From the NCBI GenBank assembly GCA_000432835.1, contig FR890370.1, positions 23,367 through 87,366 of the forward strand: a stretch of DNA of 64,000 bases. Direction: 5' to 3'. A model generated the notes under the pieces. The model did no database searches and had not been told where the DNA came from. It was given only the letters and a program-made list of their open reading frames with translations. The position numbers and the translations under genes were made by a program. The stretch's first letter is position 1. The number at the start of each line of letters is the position of its first letter. Shown piece by piece: positions 1 to 9,701 of the stretch. This DNA is from Clostridium sp. CAG:417 (GTDB lineage: Bacteria; Bacillota_I; Bacilli_A; RF39; UBA660).

Positions 1-753
1 GTTAAGAATAATCCAGAAAAATTTCCAAGAAGATTTAGTTGGATTTTAACTAATGAAGAAAAAAATAATTTGTGGTCGAAATTTTCGACCGCAAATATAA
101 GTTCTATGTCTAGATCAAATCCAAGAGTATTTACTGAACAAGAAGTGTATATGCTCGCAACAATTCTAAAATCAAAATAGGCAATCAAAACCAGTATTAG
201 AATAAAGGATACATTTGTAAAAATGAGACATTATATTAATTATAATAAAAATATATTACCTAGACGTTTTTTACTTTTAGAAGAAAAAGTTGATAATAAT
301 ACAAAGAGAATAGATGAATTATTTGATAAATTTAATCCAAAAGAAATAACAAAAGATTCTATATTTTTTAAAGGTGATATTTATGATGCTTATTCTGTAC
401 TATTAGAAATATTCAATCTTGCAAAAGATGAAATAATAATTATAGATAATTATGTAGGAAAAGTATTATTAGACGAGCTAAGAAGTATTGATAAAAATAT
501 AATAATTATTTCATCAAATATAAATGTTAATTTAAGGAAAAAATACTTGAAACAATATAATAATATAAAATTTATAAAAAATGATTCTTATCATGATAGA
601 TTTATCATTATAGATAGAAAAAGAGTATTCCACTCAGGAGCATCATTTAAAGATTTAGGAAGAAAATGTTTTGGAATACATGAAATAGAAAATTACGTTG
701 AAATCGAAAAACTAATAAATGAAGTTATTAAAAAATGTAGTATAGATAATTAA
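1..753 (+). pseudogene. ORF6N-domain protein, interrupted by an in-frame TAG; 5' end outside the window
   Basis: Frame 1 is open from base 1 and ends at TAG 178-180. It carries the late part of an ORF6N domain (NPEKFPRRF..., then FTEQEVYMLATILKSK). The same frame resumes immediately after the stop (AIKTSIRIKDTFVKMRHY) and continues to 753. Intact members of this family read straight through this junction, so the two pieces are one gene split by a single nonsense codon. The downstream part has a short coiled linker and a C-terminal domain ending in a H-D-R-F-I-I-I-D-R segment, of the kind seen after ORF6N/KilA-N-type DNA-binding modules in phage- and plasmid-derived genes. No convincing ribosome binding site precedes the ATG at 223, so a separate downstream protein is unlikely. 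Family assignment is from remembered consensus. Confidence 0.65.
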
Positions 754-808
754 TGATATTTATGATAAGATTTAAATGAAATAGTAAGTTGCAATGGAGA
801 TTAGAAAA

Positions 809-1315
809 ATGAAAATAAGTTTTTTTGTAATATTTATGTTGATAGGCTTAATTCTATTAATTTTATCGTTAATATTTAAGAGTAAGGACAAAAAGATGGT
901 TGAACAATGTAGCCTAACAACAAAAGGAAAAGTTATAAAGTACACATTATGGAATAATAATGGAGTACATTTTCCTATAGTAGAGTATATTGTTAACGGT
1001 ACTAAATATAATCAAAGACTTAAATATGGTTGGATTGTAAATAAGTCGTCGTCTTTTAATAAAATAAAAACTAAAGTAGAAAATGATGTTCAAGAAAAAA
1101 ATTTAATAATTAATAGTAATATCCATATTTCTACCAATGTATTAAAAGAACATTTTCCTATAGGCACAGAATTAGATGTTTTCTATAGTCCACAGAATCC
1201 AAATAAAAGCTATGTGATGAGATTTGTAAAAAATCCAGCAGAAAAAGTTTTGTTTTGTGTAGGATTACTATTTATTGTTTTAGCATTTATTGGACTTGTC
1301 TTTTTACCAAAATAG
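809..1315 (+). CDS. DUF3592-like two-TM membrane protein
   Basis: The ATG at 809 is preferred over 794 because GGAGA (796-800) sits 8 bases before it. The protein of about 168 residues has a hydrophobic segment at each end (first about 5-25, last about 145-165). The soluble middle part contains a GKVIKY...FPIVEYIVNG pattern typical of DUF3592 proteins, a small beta-rich domain between two membrane helices. Function is unknown in the family. It lies alone between the broken ORF6N gene and the P-type ATPase, with no operon partner. Confidence 0.55.
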   Translation: MKISFFVIFMLIGLILLILSLIFKSKDKKMVEQCSLTTKGKVIKYTLWNNNGVHFPIVEYIVNGTKYNQRLKYGWIVNKSSSFNKIKTKVENDVQEKNLIINSNIHISTNVLKEHFPIGTELDVFYSPQNPNKSYVMRFVKNPAEKVLFCVGLLFIVLAFIGLVFLPK

Positions 1316-1513
1316 AAAGTAGTATACATGTGTATGAAGTTATAAATTGATTACAAATATCACTTAATAGCATCCATGATAAAATATTAGTAGAATATAA
1401 AATAAGATAGATTATATAAATTAGACTTTAATTTGTCATTAGAGGAAAGTGATAAATAGTAAATTGTTGAAGAAAAGACAGAATAAAAAGTAATAAAATG
1501 GAGATGAGAAAAA

Positions 1514-4063
1514 ATGTATTTTAAAAACGAAGAAGATATATTTAAAACATTGAATAGTAATATTGATGGATTAGATAGTAAAGAAGCAAAGAAAAGATTA
1601 AATGATTATGGACAAAATATTATTTTAAATAAAAACAAAACACCATTAATTTTAAGGTTTTTAAAGCAGTTTAATGATACGATGATTATCATATTATTAG
1701 TTGTTGCAGTACTTTTATATTTTTATGGATGTTTTTATTCCCATGAGTATACTGATACTATTGTTATTCTTTTTGTAGTTTTTATAAATGCTATTGTTGG
1801 ATTTATACAAGAAGAAAAATCTGCTTTAATATTAAAAGATTTAAAAAAATATGAAACCAGTACTTCTAAAGTAAAAAGAGATGACAAAATACTAATAATA
1901 AATACTAAAGAATTGGTCCCGGGGGATATAATATATTTGGAATCTGGAGAAACAGTTCCTGCTGATATTAGAATACTTAGATGTGAAAACTTAAAAGTAG
2001 ATGAATCTACTTTAACAGGGGAAAGTATTCCAGTTCAAAAAAGTGCTGATGTTTTAAAAGAAAATTTAATTATTCAAGAACAAAAAAATATGTTGTTTTT
2101 AGGAACAAATATTACAAATGGAAAATGTACTGGTATAGTTGTAAGTACAGGAAAAAATAGTGAGTTAGGTAAAATTGCATTATCACTAAATGAAATTGAT
2201 AGAATTGAAACTCCATTGCAATTAAAGATAAAAGAACTATCTAAAAAGATAACATTAATAGTATTTGTTATTCTAATCTTTATCTTTATTTTAGCTTTAA
2301 TTAATAAATATACTATACTTGAAATTATAATGCTATGTTCATCACTCGCAGTTGCTGCTATTCCTGAGGGACTACCAACTGTAATTACAATAACTTTATC
2401 TGTTGGAATATCTAATCTAGCAAAAAAGAAAACCGTAGTAAAACAAATGCAAGCTGTAGAAACATTAGGAGCAATAGATATTATTTGCTCTGATAAGACA
2501 GGTACTATAACGCAAAATAAAATGACTGTTAAGGATGAATATGTAATAGATGAAAAGATGCTTAATTACATATGTGCTCTTTGTAATGATGGTCTTATTT
2601 ATAAAGATAAATATGTGGGTGATCCTACAGAAACTTGTTTATATGCTTATTTATATAATAAAAAAATTAATTCCCTTAATTTAAGAAAAAAATGTGAAAG
2701 ATTATTAGATGTACCATTTGATAGTGATAGAAAGATGTTTACTACTTTAAACAAAATAGATGATAATGTCTATGTTTTATGCAAGGGTAGTATGGATTCT
2801 TTAATTGAAAAAGTAAATTTATCTAAGACTCAAAAAGAAGAGGTTTTAGATAAAGTTAAGAATTTTTCTAAAAATGCACTAAGGACTTTAGGATTTGCTT
2901 ATAAAAAGTTAGATTATGTACCAAAAAATATTAAAGAATTAGAAAAAGAGGAAAATAATTTATCTTTTGCTGGTATTTTAGGCATGATAGATCCACCAAG
3001 AAAAAGCGTTAAGGAAAGTGTTGCTTTATGTAAAAATGCAGGAATTAGACCTATTATGATTACAGGTGATGGGATAGATACAGCAACTACTATTGCTAAG
3101 GATGTTGGTATTATAACCAGTGATAATGAAGCAATACTTGGAAGCGAACTTGATAAATATAATGATAAAGAACTAGAAGATATTGTTAAAAAATATTCTG
3201 TTTATGCAAGAGTTAATCCAACTCATAAAGAAAAAATTGTTTTTGCACTTCAAAGCAGCGGAAAAATAGTAGCGATGACAGGAGATGGAGTAAATGATGC
3301 TCCAGCTATTAAAGATGCTCATGTTGGTGTAGGAATGGGTATTACAGGCACTGATGTTACAAAGTCAGCTTCTGATATAGTATTAATGGATGATTCTTTT
3401 TCAACGATAGTCGTAGCAATTGAAGAAGGAAGAAGAATATATAATAATATTAGAAATAACATAGTATTTTCATTATCAAGTAATTTTGCTGAAATATTTA
3501 CTATTATCATAGGGTTGTTTACTAAAACGACAATTTTATTACCAATTTATATTTTATTTATTGACTTAGTAACAGATTCTATTCCTAGTATATGTTTGTC
3601 CTTTGAAAAGAGTGAAGATGGCATAATGAATAAAAAACCAAGAGGAATAAACAAACCGTTATTTACACCATTTATTAAAGCTAGTATCGCATTTTCAGCT
3701 ATAATTGAAACTCTGTTTGTAGTTCTTACTTATTTTATTAGTCTGAAAATGTATGGACAAGAAACAGCTATGTCTTTAGCACTTCTTTCAATGGTAATAC
3801 AAGAAATTGTTTATTCACTATCTTGTAGAAACTTAAAACAATCAGTTGTTAAACAAGGATTATTTTCTAATAAAGCAATGAATTATGGACTATTATTAAT
3901 AATTTTAATTGAACTTATAGTGTTTATTACACCAGTTGGAAAATTAATAAGTGTAACATCAATAAACATTAGTTTAATATTAGTAGTATTCTTAATAAAT
4001 TTCATGGCAATATTTATTTATGAATTAATTAAGCCTTTATTAGTAAAATGTTTTAAAGATTAA
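1514..4063 (+). CDS. P2-type calcium-transporting ATPase
   Basis: 849 residues, the usual length for bacterial SERCA-like P2A pumps. Visible motifs in order: TGES at 168-171 (actuator domain), PEGLP at 284-288 in TM4 (ion site glutamate), the phosphorylation motif DKTGT starting at D327, and TGDGVNDAP from residue 589 (hinge). In TM5 the SSNFAEI sequence keeps the Asn and Glu that bind calcium in SERCA. In TM6 the motif reads IDLVTD, with Asp where SERCA has Asn796, while Thr799 and Asp800 equivalents are kept. It uses ATP hydrolysis to export Ca2+ (or possibly Mn2+) across the cytoplasmic membrane. ATG 1514 follows a purine-rich GGAGATGAG. Monocistronic. Confidence 0.9.
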   Translation: MYFKNEEDIFKTLNSNIDGLDSKEAKKRLNDYGQNIILNKNKTPLILRFLKQFNDTMIIILLVVAVLLYFYGCFYSHEYTDTIVILFVVFINAIVGFIQEEKSALILKDLKKYETSTSKVKRDDKILIINTKELVPGDIIYLESGETVPADIRILRCENLKVDESTLTGESIPVQKSADVLKENLIIQEQKNMLFLGTNITNGKCTGIVVSTGKNSELGKIALSLNEIDRIETPLQLKIKELSKKITLIVFVILIFIFILALINKYTILEIIMLCSSLAVAAIPEGLPTVITITLSVGISNLAKKKTVVKQMQAVETLGAIDIICSDKTGTITQNKMTVKDEYVIDEKMLNYICALCNDGLIYKDKYVGDPTETCLYAYLYNKKINSLNLRKKCERLLDVPFDSDRKMFTTLNKIDDNVYVLCKGSMDSLIEKVNLSKTQKEEVLDKVKNFSKNALRTLGFAYKKLDYVPKNIKELEKEENNLSFAGILGMIDPPRKSVKESVALCKNAGIRPIMITGDGIDTATTIAKDVGIITSDNEAILGSELDKYNDKELEDIVKKYSVYARVNPTHKEKIVFALQSSGKIVAMTGDGVNDAPAIKDAHVGVGMGITGTDVTKSASDIVLMDDSFSTIVVAIEEGRRIYNNIRNNIVFSLSSNFAEIFTIIIGLFTKTTILLPIYILFIDLVTDSIPSICLSFEKSEDGIMNKKPRGINKPLFTPFIKASIAFSAIIETLFVVLTYFISLKMYGQETAMSLALLSMVIQEIVYSLSCRNLKQSVVKQGLFSNKAMNYGLLLIILIELIVFITPVGKLISVTSINISLILVVFLINFMAIFIYELIKPLLVKCFKD

Positions 4064-4252
4064 AGTGTATTTTAAGAAGAAAGAAATTAAAAATACTAGT
4101 TTGAAGTTGTGATTATAACTAGCTTCATAAATAGTAATTTGAATTGAAATACTATATAATATAAAATTATTACAATTGAGTATTAGTGTATAGATATTAC
4201 TCCATTTTTGTTTTTATGTATTATTATTTTTACATGCTCAAAAAAATGATTA

Positions 4253-4281
4253 TTGAATAAAAATGTTGAAAATAATACAAT
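4253..4281 (+). promoter_or_regulatory. Candidate promoter of the oleate hydratase gene
   Basis: TTGAAT (4253-4258), a 17-base spacer and TACAAT (4276-4281) match a sigma-A promoter. The Shine-Dalgarno AAGGAGGG follows just before ATG 4312. The 248-base gap from the ATPase gene shows no coding region or clear terminator. Confidence 0.55.
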
Positions 4282-4311
4282 TTAACTAATGATCAATAAG
4301 GAGGGATATTT

Positions 4312-6102
4312 ATGTATTATGGATCAGGAACATATGAAGCTTTTGCTCGTCCAGAAAAACCAGAAGGAGTAGATAAAAAATCTGCTTATATAATTGGTAC
4401 AGGTTTAGCAGGACTTTCAGCAGCATTCTATTTAGTAAGAGATGGACAAATGAAAGGCGAACATATTCATTTGTTAGAAAAATTAGATTTAGCCGGTGGC
4501 TCATGTGATGGAAGAAAAGATGTCACTAAAGGCTTTTATATGCGTGGTGGACGTGAAATGGATAATCACTTTGAATGTATGTGGGATATGTTTAGAAGTG
4601 TTCCATCAATTGAAACCCCAAATGTTTCTGTATTAGATGAATATTATTGGCTTAATAAACATGATCCGAATTATTCACTATGCAGGGCAACTATAAATTG
4701 TGGTGAAGATGCACATACTGATAAAATGTTTAAACTTGATAGAAAATCAGCACTTGCATTATCAAAATTATTTATTACTGCAGAAAAGGATTTAGAAAAT
4801 AAAAAAATATCAGATGTATTGCCAGACTCATTTTGGGAAACAAATTTTTGGTTATATTGGCAAACAATGTTTGCATTTCAAAAATGGTCATCTGCATTAG
4901 AAATGAAAAGATATCTATGCAGATATGTTCATCATATAGATGGATTACCAGATTTTTCAGCTTTAAGATTTACAAAATATAATCAATATGAATCAATGAT
5001 TTTACCCCTTACAAAATATTTAGAAAGTAATGGTGTAAAAATTGAATATGGAATAGATGTTAAAAATGTTATATTTGAATCTAAACAAAACAAAAAAGTA
5101 GCAACTCAAATTATATATGAAAATAAAGGCCTTGAAAAAACAATAGATTTAATAGAAGACGATTTAGTATTTATTACAAATGGTTGTTGTACAGATACAT
5201 CTTGTTATGGAGATCAAAATAATGCACCAGATTTATCAAAAATAAAAAATGGAAATGGTGAATCATGGGATTTATGGAAGAATATTGCTTCACAGGCTTC
5301 TAATGGTGAATTTGGTAATCCAGATAAATTCTGTGGTAATGTAGATTTAACAAACTGGATGAGTGCGACTATAGAAGTAAGTGATGAAAATATAATTAAA
5401 CACATTATAAATATATGTAAACGTGACCCAAGAAAAGGAAAGGTTACAACAGGAGGAATTGTAACTGTAAAAGATAGTACAGAAAATTGGTATTTATCTT
5501 GGACAATTAATAGACAACCACAATTTAAATCTCAAAATAAAAATAGTATTTTAGTTTGGGTATATGCTTTAAATACTACTAAGCAGGGTAATTTTATAGA
5601 AAAAGCAATAAAAACATGTACAGGAAAAGAAATATGTGAAGAATGGCTATATCATATAGGAATTCCAACTAATGAAATTGAAACGTATGCTGATAAATGT
5701 AATACAACAACATGCTATATGCCATATATAAATGCATTTTTCCAACCACGTGAAGAAAAAGATAGACCACTTGTAGTACCAAAAGAATCCATTAACTTTG
5801 CATTTGTTGGACAATTCGCAGAAACACCAAGAGATACAATATTTACTACAGAATATTCAATACGTACAGGTATGGAAGCTGTTTATACACTTTTAAAAAT
5901 TGATAGAGCTGTGCCAGAAGTTTGGGGTAGTAAATATGATGTTAGAGAACTATTAAAAGCATGTTACTATGCTGTAGATAAAAAGCCAGTTGATGAGCTT
6001 CCATTAACATTTGCTGAAAAGCAAGCTATAAAAATAGTTGAAAAGAAAATTAAAGGAACTGATCTTGAAATATTATTTAAAGAAAGTGGTTTATTTAAAT
6101 AA
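4312..6102 (+). CDS. ohyA: Oleate hydratase (myosin-cross-reactive antigen family)
   Basis: FAD-dependent enzyme that adds water to the cis-9 double bond of oleate to give 10-hydroxystearate. 596 residues, close to the family norm. The N-terminal Rossmann motif GTGLAGLSAA is followed by an acidic strand end and GGSCDG, the FAD-binding signature of MCRA proteins. RGGREM at 78-83 contains the glutamate (E82) reported to be catalytic in characterised hydratases. Strong Shine-Dalgarno (AAGGAGGG) before ATG 4312. It has its own promoter and terminator, and a TetR regulator follows on the same strand. Gut and commensal Firmicutes use this enzyme to detoxify host and dietary unsaturated fatty acids; that role here is inference. 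Confidence 0.95.
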   Translation: MYYGSGTYEAFARPEKPEGVDKKSAYIIGTGLAGLSAAFYLVRDGQMKGEHIHLLEKLDLAGGSCDGRKDVTKGFYMRGGREMDNHFECMWDMFRSVPSIETPNVSVLDEYYWLNKHDPNYSLCRATINCGEDAHTDKMFKLDRKSALALSKLFITAEKDLENKKISDVLPDSFWETNFWLYWQTMFAFQKWSSALEMKRYLCRYVHHIDGLPDFSALRFTKYNQYESMILPLTKYLESNGVKIEYGIDVKNVIFESKQNKKVATQIIYENKGLEKTIDLIEDDLVFITNGCCTDTSCYGDQNNAPDLSKIKNGNGESWDLWKNIASQASNGEFGNPDKFCGNVDLTNWMSATIEVSDENIIKHIINICKRDPRKGKVTTGGIVTVKDSTENWYLSWTINRQPQFKSQNKNSILVWVYALNTTKQGNFIEKAIKTCTGKEICEEWLYHIGIPTNEIETYADKCNTTTCYMPYINAFFQPREEKDRPLVVPKESINFAFVGQFAETPRDTIFTTEYSIRTGMEAVYTLLKIDRAVPEVWGSKYDVRELLKACYYAVDKKPVDELPLTFAEKQAIKIVEKKIKGTDLEILFKESGLFK

Positions 6103-6107
6103 AAATT

Positions 6108-6137
6108 AAATATGAAATATTTATTTCATATTTTTTT
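6108..6137 (+). terminator. Rho-independent terminator of ohyA
   Basis: 12-base arms at 6108-6119 and 6122-6133 are exact reverse complements and run into a T tract (6131-6137). A TATAAT at 6142-6147, just downstream, could start the tetR transcript. Confidence 0.7.
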
Positions 6138-6166
6138 AATGTATAATATATTATGGGTGATAAATA

Positions 6167-6721
6167 ATGAGCAGTTTAACTACAAAGAAAGCAATAGCAT
6201 ATACATTTAAAGATTTATTAAAAGAAAAACCTTTCAATAAAATAACAATTAATGATATTGCGAATAAATGTGATATAAATAGACAAACTTTTTATTATCA
6301 TTTTCAAGACATTAGAGATTTAATTGAGTGGATTTGCATAGATGAAGTTGATAATATATTAGAGAAAAAAGATGAATGTGAAAAATGGGAAGATAAATTT
6401 TTACTTATTTTTAAAATAATGGAGGAAGAAAAAATCTTCGTAAAGAATATTTATTATTCTGTTTCTGTAGAAGTACTAAGAAGTAATTTGTATAGATTAG
6501 TGTATCCTATAATATATAGTGAAATACTTGAAAAATCTAAAGGAAAAAATTTACGAGAAGAAGATAAAAAATTTATAACAGATTTTTATAAATATTCATT
6601 TGTTTCTATAGTTTTAAATTGGATAGATAATGGAATGCATGAAAATCCTGGACTAATTGTTGCTAAAGTGAGTAGACTTATTACTGGTACAATTGATCAT
6701 GCCTGTTTATCTGTAAACTGA
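6167..6721 (+). CDS. TetR/AcrR-family regulator with a DhaS-like C-terminal domain
   Basis: 184 residues. The N-terminal helix-turn-helix reads ITINDIANKCDINRQTFYYHF, typical of TetR proteins of the DhaS/TetR_C_8 type found in Firmicutes. The remainder is helical and ends in the usual ligand/dimerisation domain. It follows the ohyA terminator by about 30 bases and has its own TATAAT at 6142-6147. The adjacency suggests it senses fatty acids and controls ohyA, but no obvious shared operator palindrome is visible. Regulation of ohyA is therefore inference from position only. Confidence 0.85.
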   Translation: MSSLTTKKAIAYTFKDLLKEKPFNKITINDIANKCDINRQTFYYHFQDIRDLIEWICIDEVDNILEKKDECEKWEDKFLLIFKIMEEEKIFVKNIYYSVSVEVLRSNLYRLVYPIIYSEILEKSKGKNLREEDKKFITDFYKYSFVSIVLNWIDNGMHENPGLIVAKVSRLITGTIDHACLSVN

Positions 6722-6860
6722 AGAAATATATATAATGATTTTGAACTTGATAAAAATTCACCTGCCGAGAAATTCTCGATAGTTCAAAAAGAAGAAAATA
6801 GGATTTTTATAAGAAATAATTTCAGTTATATAGTTTGCTACTAAAATATGGAGGTATAAG

Positions 6861-7424
6861 ATGCAGTTAAAATATATAAATTATTCTAAGATCAAGAAAA
6901 AGAAAAAATTCCAAAATATATATCTAAGCTCATTTGATAAAGATGAGCGTTTTCCACTTTGGATATTAAGACTTTGTGCCAAAGAGAAAAATGTAGAATT
7001 TAATGGTATCTTTGATAACGAAGAATTAATAGGACTAGAATATATAGTTAACTGTGAAAATTTTACATATTTGATGTATTTAGCCGTAGAAAAAAATAAA
7101 AGGAAAAAAGGATATGGTTCTAAAATATTAGCTGATTTATTAAATAAACATGAAACAGTAATACTTAGTATAGAAAGACCTCTAAAAGATATTTATGATG
7201 AAAAAACACTTCGAAAAGAATTTTATCTCAAAAACGGTTTTTATGAGACTAATAAATTCATTGAAGATGGTGGCGTTCAATATGAAATATTAAGTTCGAC
7301 TAAAGAATTTACTATTACTCCAGAAAAAATGGCTGAAAAATATAATAAAATGACAAAAAATAAACTTTTAAATAGGCTAATTAAGAAAATGTATAATCTT
7401 GAAAATACCAATTTTATCAAGTAG
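6861..7424 (+). CDS. GNAT-family N-acetyltransferase
   Basis: 187 residues. The acetyl-CoA binding motif A is visible as NKRKKGYGSKIL (about 80-91), preceded by the beta-strand TYLMYLAVE. A later FYLKNGFYET segment matches GNAT motif B (FYxxxGF). The N-terminus is very lysine-rich (SKIKKKKKFQN). The substrate cannot be told from sequence. GGAGG lies upstream of ATG 6861. The 139-base gap before it holds only a small hairpin (CGAGAAATTCTCG, about 6766-6778). Confidence 0.8.
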   Translation: MQLKYINYSKIKKKKKFQNIYLSSFDKDERFPLWILRLCAKEKNVEFNGIFDNEELIGLEYIVNCENFTYLMYLAVEKNKRKKGYGSKILADLLNKHETVILSIERPLKDIYDEKTLRKEFYLKNGFYETNKFIEDGGVQYEILSSTKEFTITPEKMAEKYNKMTKNKLLNRLIKKMYNLENTNFIK

Positions 7425-7482
7425 ACAGTTAAAAGTATTGTAAGATAAAATGTAAAAGACAATCTAGAAAGGATCTAAACTT

Positions 7483-7989
7483 ATGTATAAATGGGAATAT
7501 AAAACTCCAGAAGGATATGACGATTTAATAATGAATAGTGATGGCACTTATTTAACATGTCTATGTTTTAAAAACTCCTCTGATATAAAGAAGTTAAAAG
7601 AAAATAGTAAGACAAAAGACTTACCTATTTTCAAAGAAACAGCCAAATGGTTAGATATATACTTTAGCGGGCAAGTACCTGATTTTACTCCTAAATATAA
7701 AATAGAAAATCTAACTGACTTTAGAAAAGAAGTTATTGATATCATGAATAAAATACCATATGGTAAAACAACCACCTATAGCGTCATTGCACAAGAAATT
7801 GCCACCTCAAGACATATTTCTAAAATGTCTAGTCAAGCAGTAGGAGGTGCGGTAGGTTGGAATAAAATTTGTCTAATTATCCCTTGCCACAGAGTCATCG
7901 GAAAAAATAATGAGCTAGTTGGTTATGGTGGAGGGCTAAAAAATAAATTATTATTACTAGAATTAGAAAAGGAAAGTGTAAATAAGTAA
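7483..7989 (+). CDS. ogt: Methylated-DNA-[protein]-cysteine S-methyltransferase
   Basis: Suicide repair protein that transfers the methyl group of O6-methylguanine to its own cysteine. 168 residues, the normal length of Ogt. The active-site motif is IPCHRVIG with C135, preceded by the DNA-binding helix-turn-helix region (GKTTTYSVIAQEI, then SQAVGGAVGWN, where the Arg finger is replaced by a different local sequence). GYGGGLKNKLLLLELE forms the end of the domain. AAAGGATC precedes ATG 7483. A second alkylation repair gene (tag) lies about 9 kb away. Confidence 0.93.
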   Translation: MYKWEYKTPEGYDDLIMNSDGTYLTCLCFKNSSDIKKLKENSKTKDLPIFKETAKWLDIYFSGQVPDFTPKYKIENLTDFRKEVIDIMNKIPYGKTTTYSVIAQEIATSRHISKMSSQAVGGAVGWNKICLIIPCHRVIGKNNELVGYGGGLKNKLLLLELEKESVNK

Positions 7990-8065
7990 AAAAAAGGCCG
8001 CAAATAATTAATATGCCTATAAAAAACAATTCATTTTTGATACAATAAAAAAGTAAGGAGAATTT

Positions 8066-8329
8066 ATGTTAGAAAATATATTATTAGGAATAGTAACAAT
8101 GTGTACTATGATTTCTTATTTGCCACAAACAGTAAAGCTAATAAAAACAAAAAAGTCAAACGACTTAAGCCTAAAATCATGGATACTTTGGGTCGTAAGC
8201 AGTCTGTCATATACGTTATATGCACTACTTTGTAGTGATGAAGTAATGCTTTTAGTAGAAACATCAGTAGAATTCTTTTTCTGCTTGTTAATTCTTTCTT
8301 TAGCAGTCAAGTATCGTAAAAATAAATAA
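8066..8329 (+). CDS. SemiSWEET/PQ-loop membrane transporter
   Basis: 87 residues with three hydrophobic segments. The signature YLPQTVKLIKTKKSNDLS with the PQ dipeptide lies at the end of TM1. SLSYTLYALL and a long final helix complete the triple-helix bundle. This is the size and arrangement of SemiSWEETs, which dimerise to move sugars by facilitated diffusion. AAGGAG is well placed before ATG 8066. Substrate is not predictable. Confidence 0.85.
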   Translation: MLENILLGIVTMCTMISYLPQTVKLIKTKKSNDLSLKSWILWVVSSLSYTLYALLCSDEVMLLVETSVEFFFCLLILSLAVKYRKNK

Positions 8330-8358
8330 GTTATTTTAATAGGAGTAAAAGTAGTAGT

Positions 8359-8997
8359 ATGAAAGAAAAATATAAAAATTATATAGAGAATGATTGTTCA
8401 TTTGATACAAAAAGTTGGTTAGGAATTTTTTGCCTTTTAATAGTAATAGCTGGTGTTTTTGGCTTTTTATATGAATTTATCTTTTATTATTTCAATGGTG
8501 GAATGAAACAATTTTATTGGCGAGGAGGTAATTTCTGCCCATGGATAAATATCTATGCCACCGGCTCAATTATAGTTTTTATTCTAACTTACAAATACAG
8601 AAAAACCCCTTTAAAAGTTTTTTTAATAAGCACAATATCTTGTGGTATATTGGAATATTTTTCTGGTCTTGGAATGTATATTATTGGTAATGGAAAAAGA
8701 TGCTGGGATTATAACTCTGAAATATTAAACTTTGGAAATATTGGTGGCTTTGTTTGTCTTAGAAGTGTGCTTTTTTTTGGACTATCAAGTTTGTTATTAA
8801 TCTACGCAATCATTCCTTTATGTTTTTATCTTGCTAAAAAAATGAATAAAAAAGTTTTTTTAACTATCAGTATCTTACTTTGTAGTATAATACTATTTGA
8901 TGAATTTTATAATCTTATATTTGCGAGAGTACTTCATCTACCAAGAGCATATGACGTCTATAGTAAATTGGGTTTCAAATATGTCAAGTTTAAATAG
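8359..8997 (+). CDS. PF06541-type multi-pass membrane protein (putative ABC-transporter type IV)
   Basis: 212 residues with about five hydrophobic segments. The KRCWDYNSEILNFGN..GGFVCLRSVLFFGL region is the characteristic central motif of this Firmicute family (usually RxWDYS...NxxGxICLxxSxFWG). Despite the family name no ATPase partner is adjacent and the transport role is unproven. It lies 29 bases after the SemiSWEET gene and 10 bases before the pentapeptide gene, so the three probably form one transcript. Confidence 0.7.
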   Translation: MKEKYKNYIENDCSFDTKSWLGIFCLLIVIAGVFGFLYEFIFYYFNGGMKQFYWRGGNFCPWINIYATGSIIVFILTYKYRKTPLKVFLISTISCGILEYFSGLGMYIIGNGKRCWDYNSEILNFGNIGGFVCLRSVLFFGLSSLLLIYAIIPLCFYLAKKMNKKVFLTISILLCSIILFDEFYNLIFARVLHLPRAYDVYSKLGFKYVKFK

Positions 8998-9007
8998 GAG
9001 ATAATTT

Positions 9008-9634
9008 ATGAAAATAGTAAAACCTAAGATAACAAATATTACCAAGAAAGATATTAAAAGCTGTTTTGCAACACAAGAGTTTTTTGAAGCAGAACTAGAA
9101 AATGAAACACCAACCAATTTAACAATCAGTGATATAAATATTGATAGTTGCTCATTTAAAAATGTAGATTTCAGTAATATAAGTTTAGCATCAGTTGACA
9201 TATTAGATTCTATCTTTGAAGATTGTGATCTCTCTAATCAGAATTTTAATAAACAATTTATTGACAGAGTAATCTTTAAAAACTGTAAGTTATTAGGAAC
9301 AACTTTTATAGATTCAAACATTAGAAATGTCCAATTTATAGATTGTAATTGCCGTTATATAAATTTTAGTGGAGCAGATATAAATAATCTTCATATTGTT
9401 AATAGTACTTTTCAAAACTCATCTTTTAATGAAACAAAAACAAAAGAGGTATTATTGGAAGAAACAATTTTCGAAGGAAGCGAATTTGCTGGAGCAACAT
9501 TAAAAAACGTTGACTTTACAACTTGTAATATTAATGGGGCAATTTTTGATCAAAAGTCCCTTAAGAACATAATAGTCAATAATTTTCAAGCCGCAAGTAT
9601 AGCTACTATGTTTGGTGTAATAGTAAAAGACTAG
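9008..9634 (+). CDS. Pentapeptide-repeat protein
   Basis: 208 residues made largely of five-residue repeats of the form A/S/C(D/N)(L/F)xx, for example CSFKN-VDFSN-ISLAS and later INFSG-ADINN. These fold into a right-handed quadrilateral beta-helix. The length and the C-terminal helix after the last coil (AASIATMFGVIV) resemble Qnr/McbG-like proteins that mimic DNA and protect gyrase, but many pentapeptide proteins have other or unknown functions. TAGGAGATAATTT precedes ATG 9008. Probably co-transcribed with the preceding gene. Confidence 0.88.
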   Translation: MKIVKPKITNITKKDIKSCFATQEFFEAELENETPTNLTISDINIDSCSFKNVDFSNISLASVDILDSIFEDCDLSNQNFNKQFIDRVIFKNCKLLGTTFIDSNIRNVQFIDCNCRYINFSGADINNLHIVNSTFQNSSFNETKTKEVLLEETIFEGSEFAGATLKNVDFTTCNINGAIFDQKSLKNIIVNNFQAASIATMFGVIVKD

Positions 9635-9663
9635 TAAAATTTATCAAGTACATATGAACAAAC

Positions 9664-9701
9664 AAAAAGCCATCAACAGTTAACGCGTTGTTGTCTTTTT
9701 T
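9664..9701. terminator. Probable bidirectional terminator between convergent genes
   Basis: An A run (9664-9668) and an imperfect stem with CAACA (9674-9678) pairing TGTTG (9689-9693) lead into CTTTTTT (9695-9701). It serves the + strand pentapeptide gene and overlaps the stop codon of the minus-strand glycosyltransferase. Confidence 0.45.
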
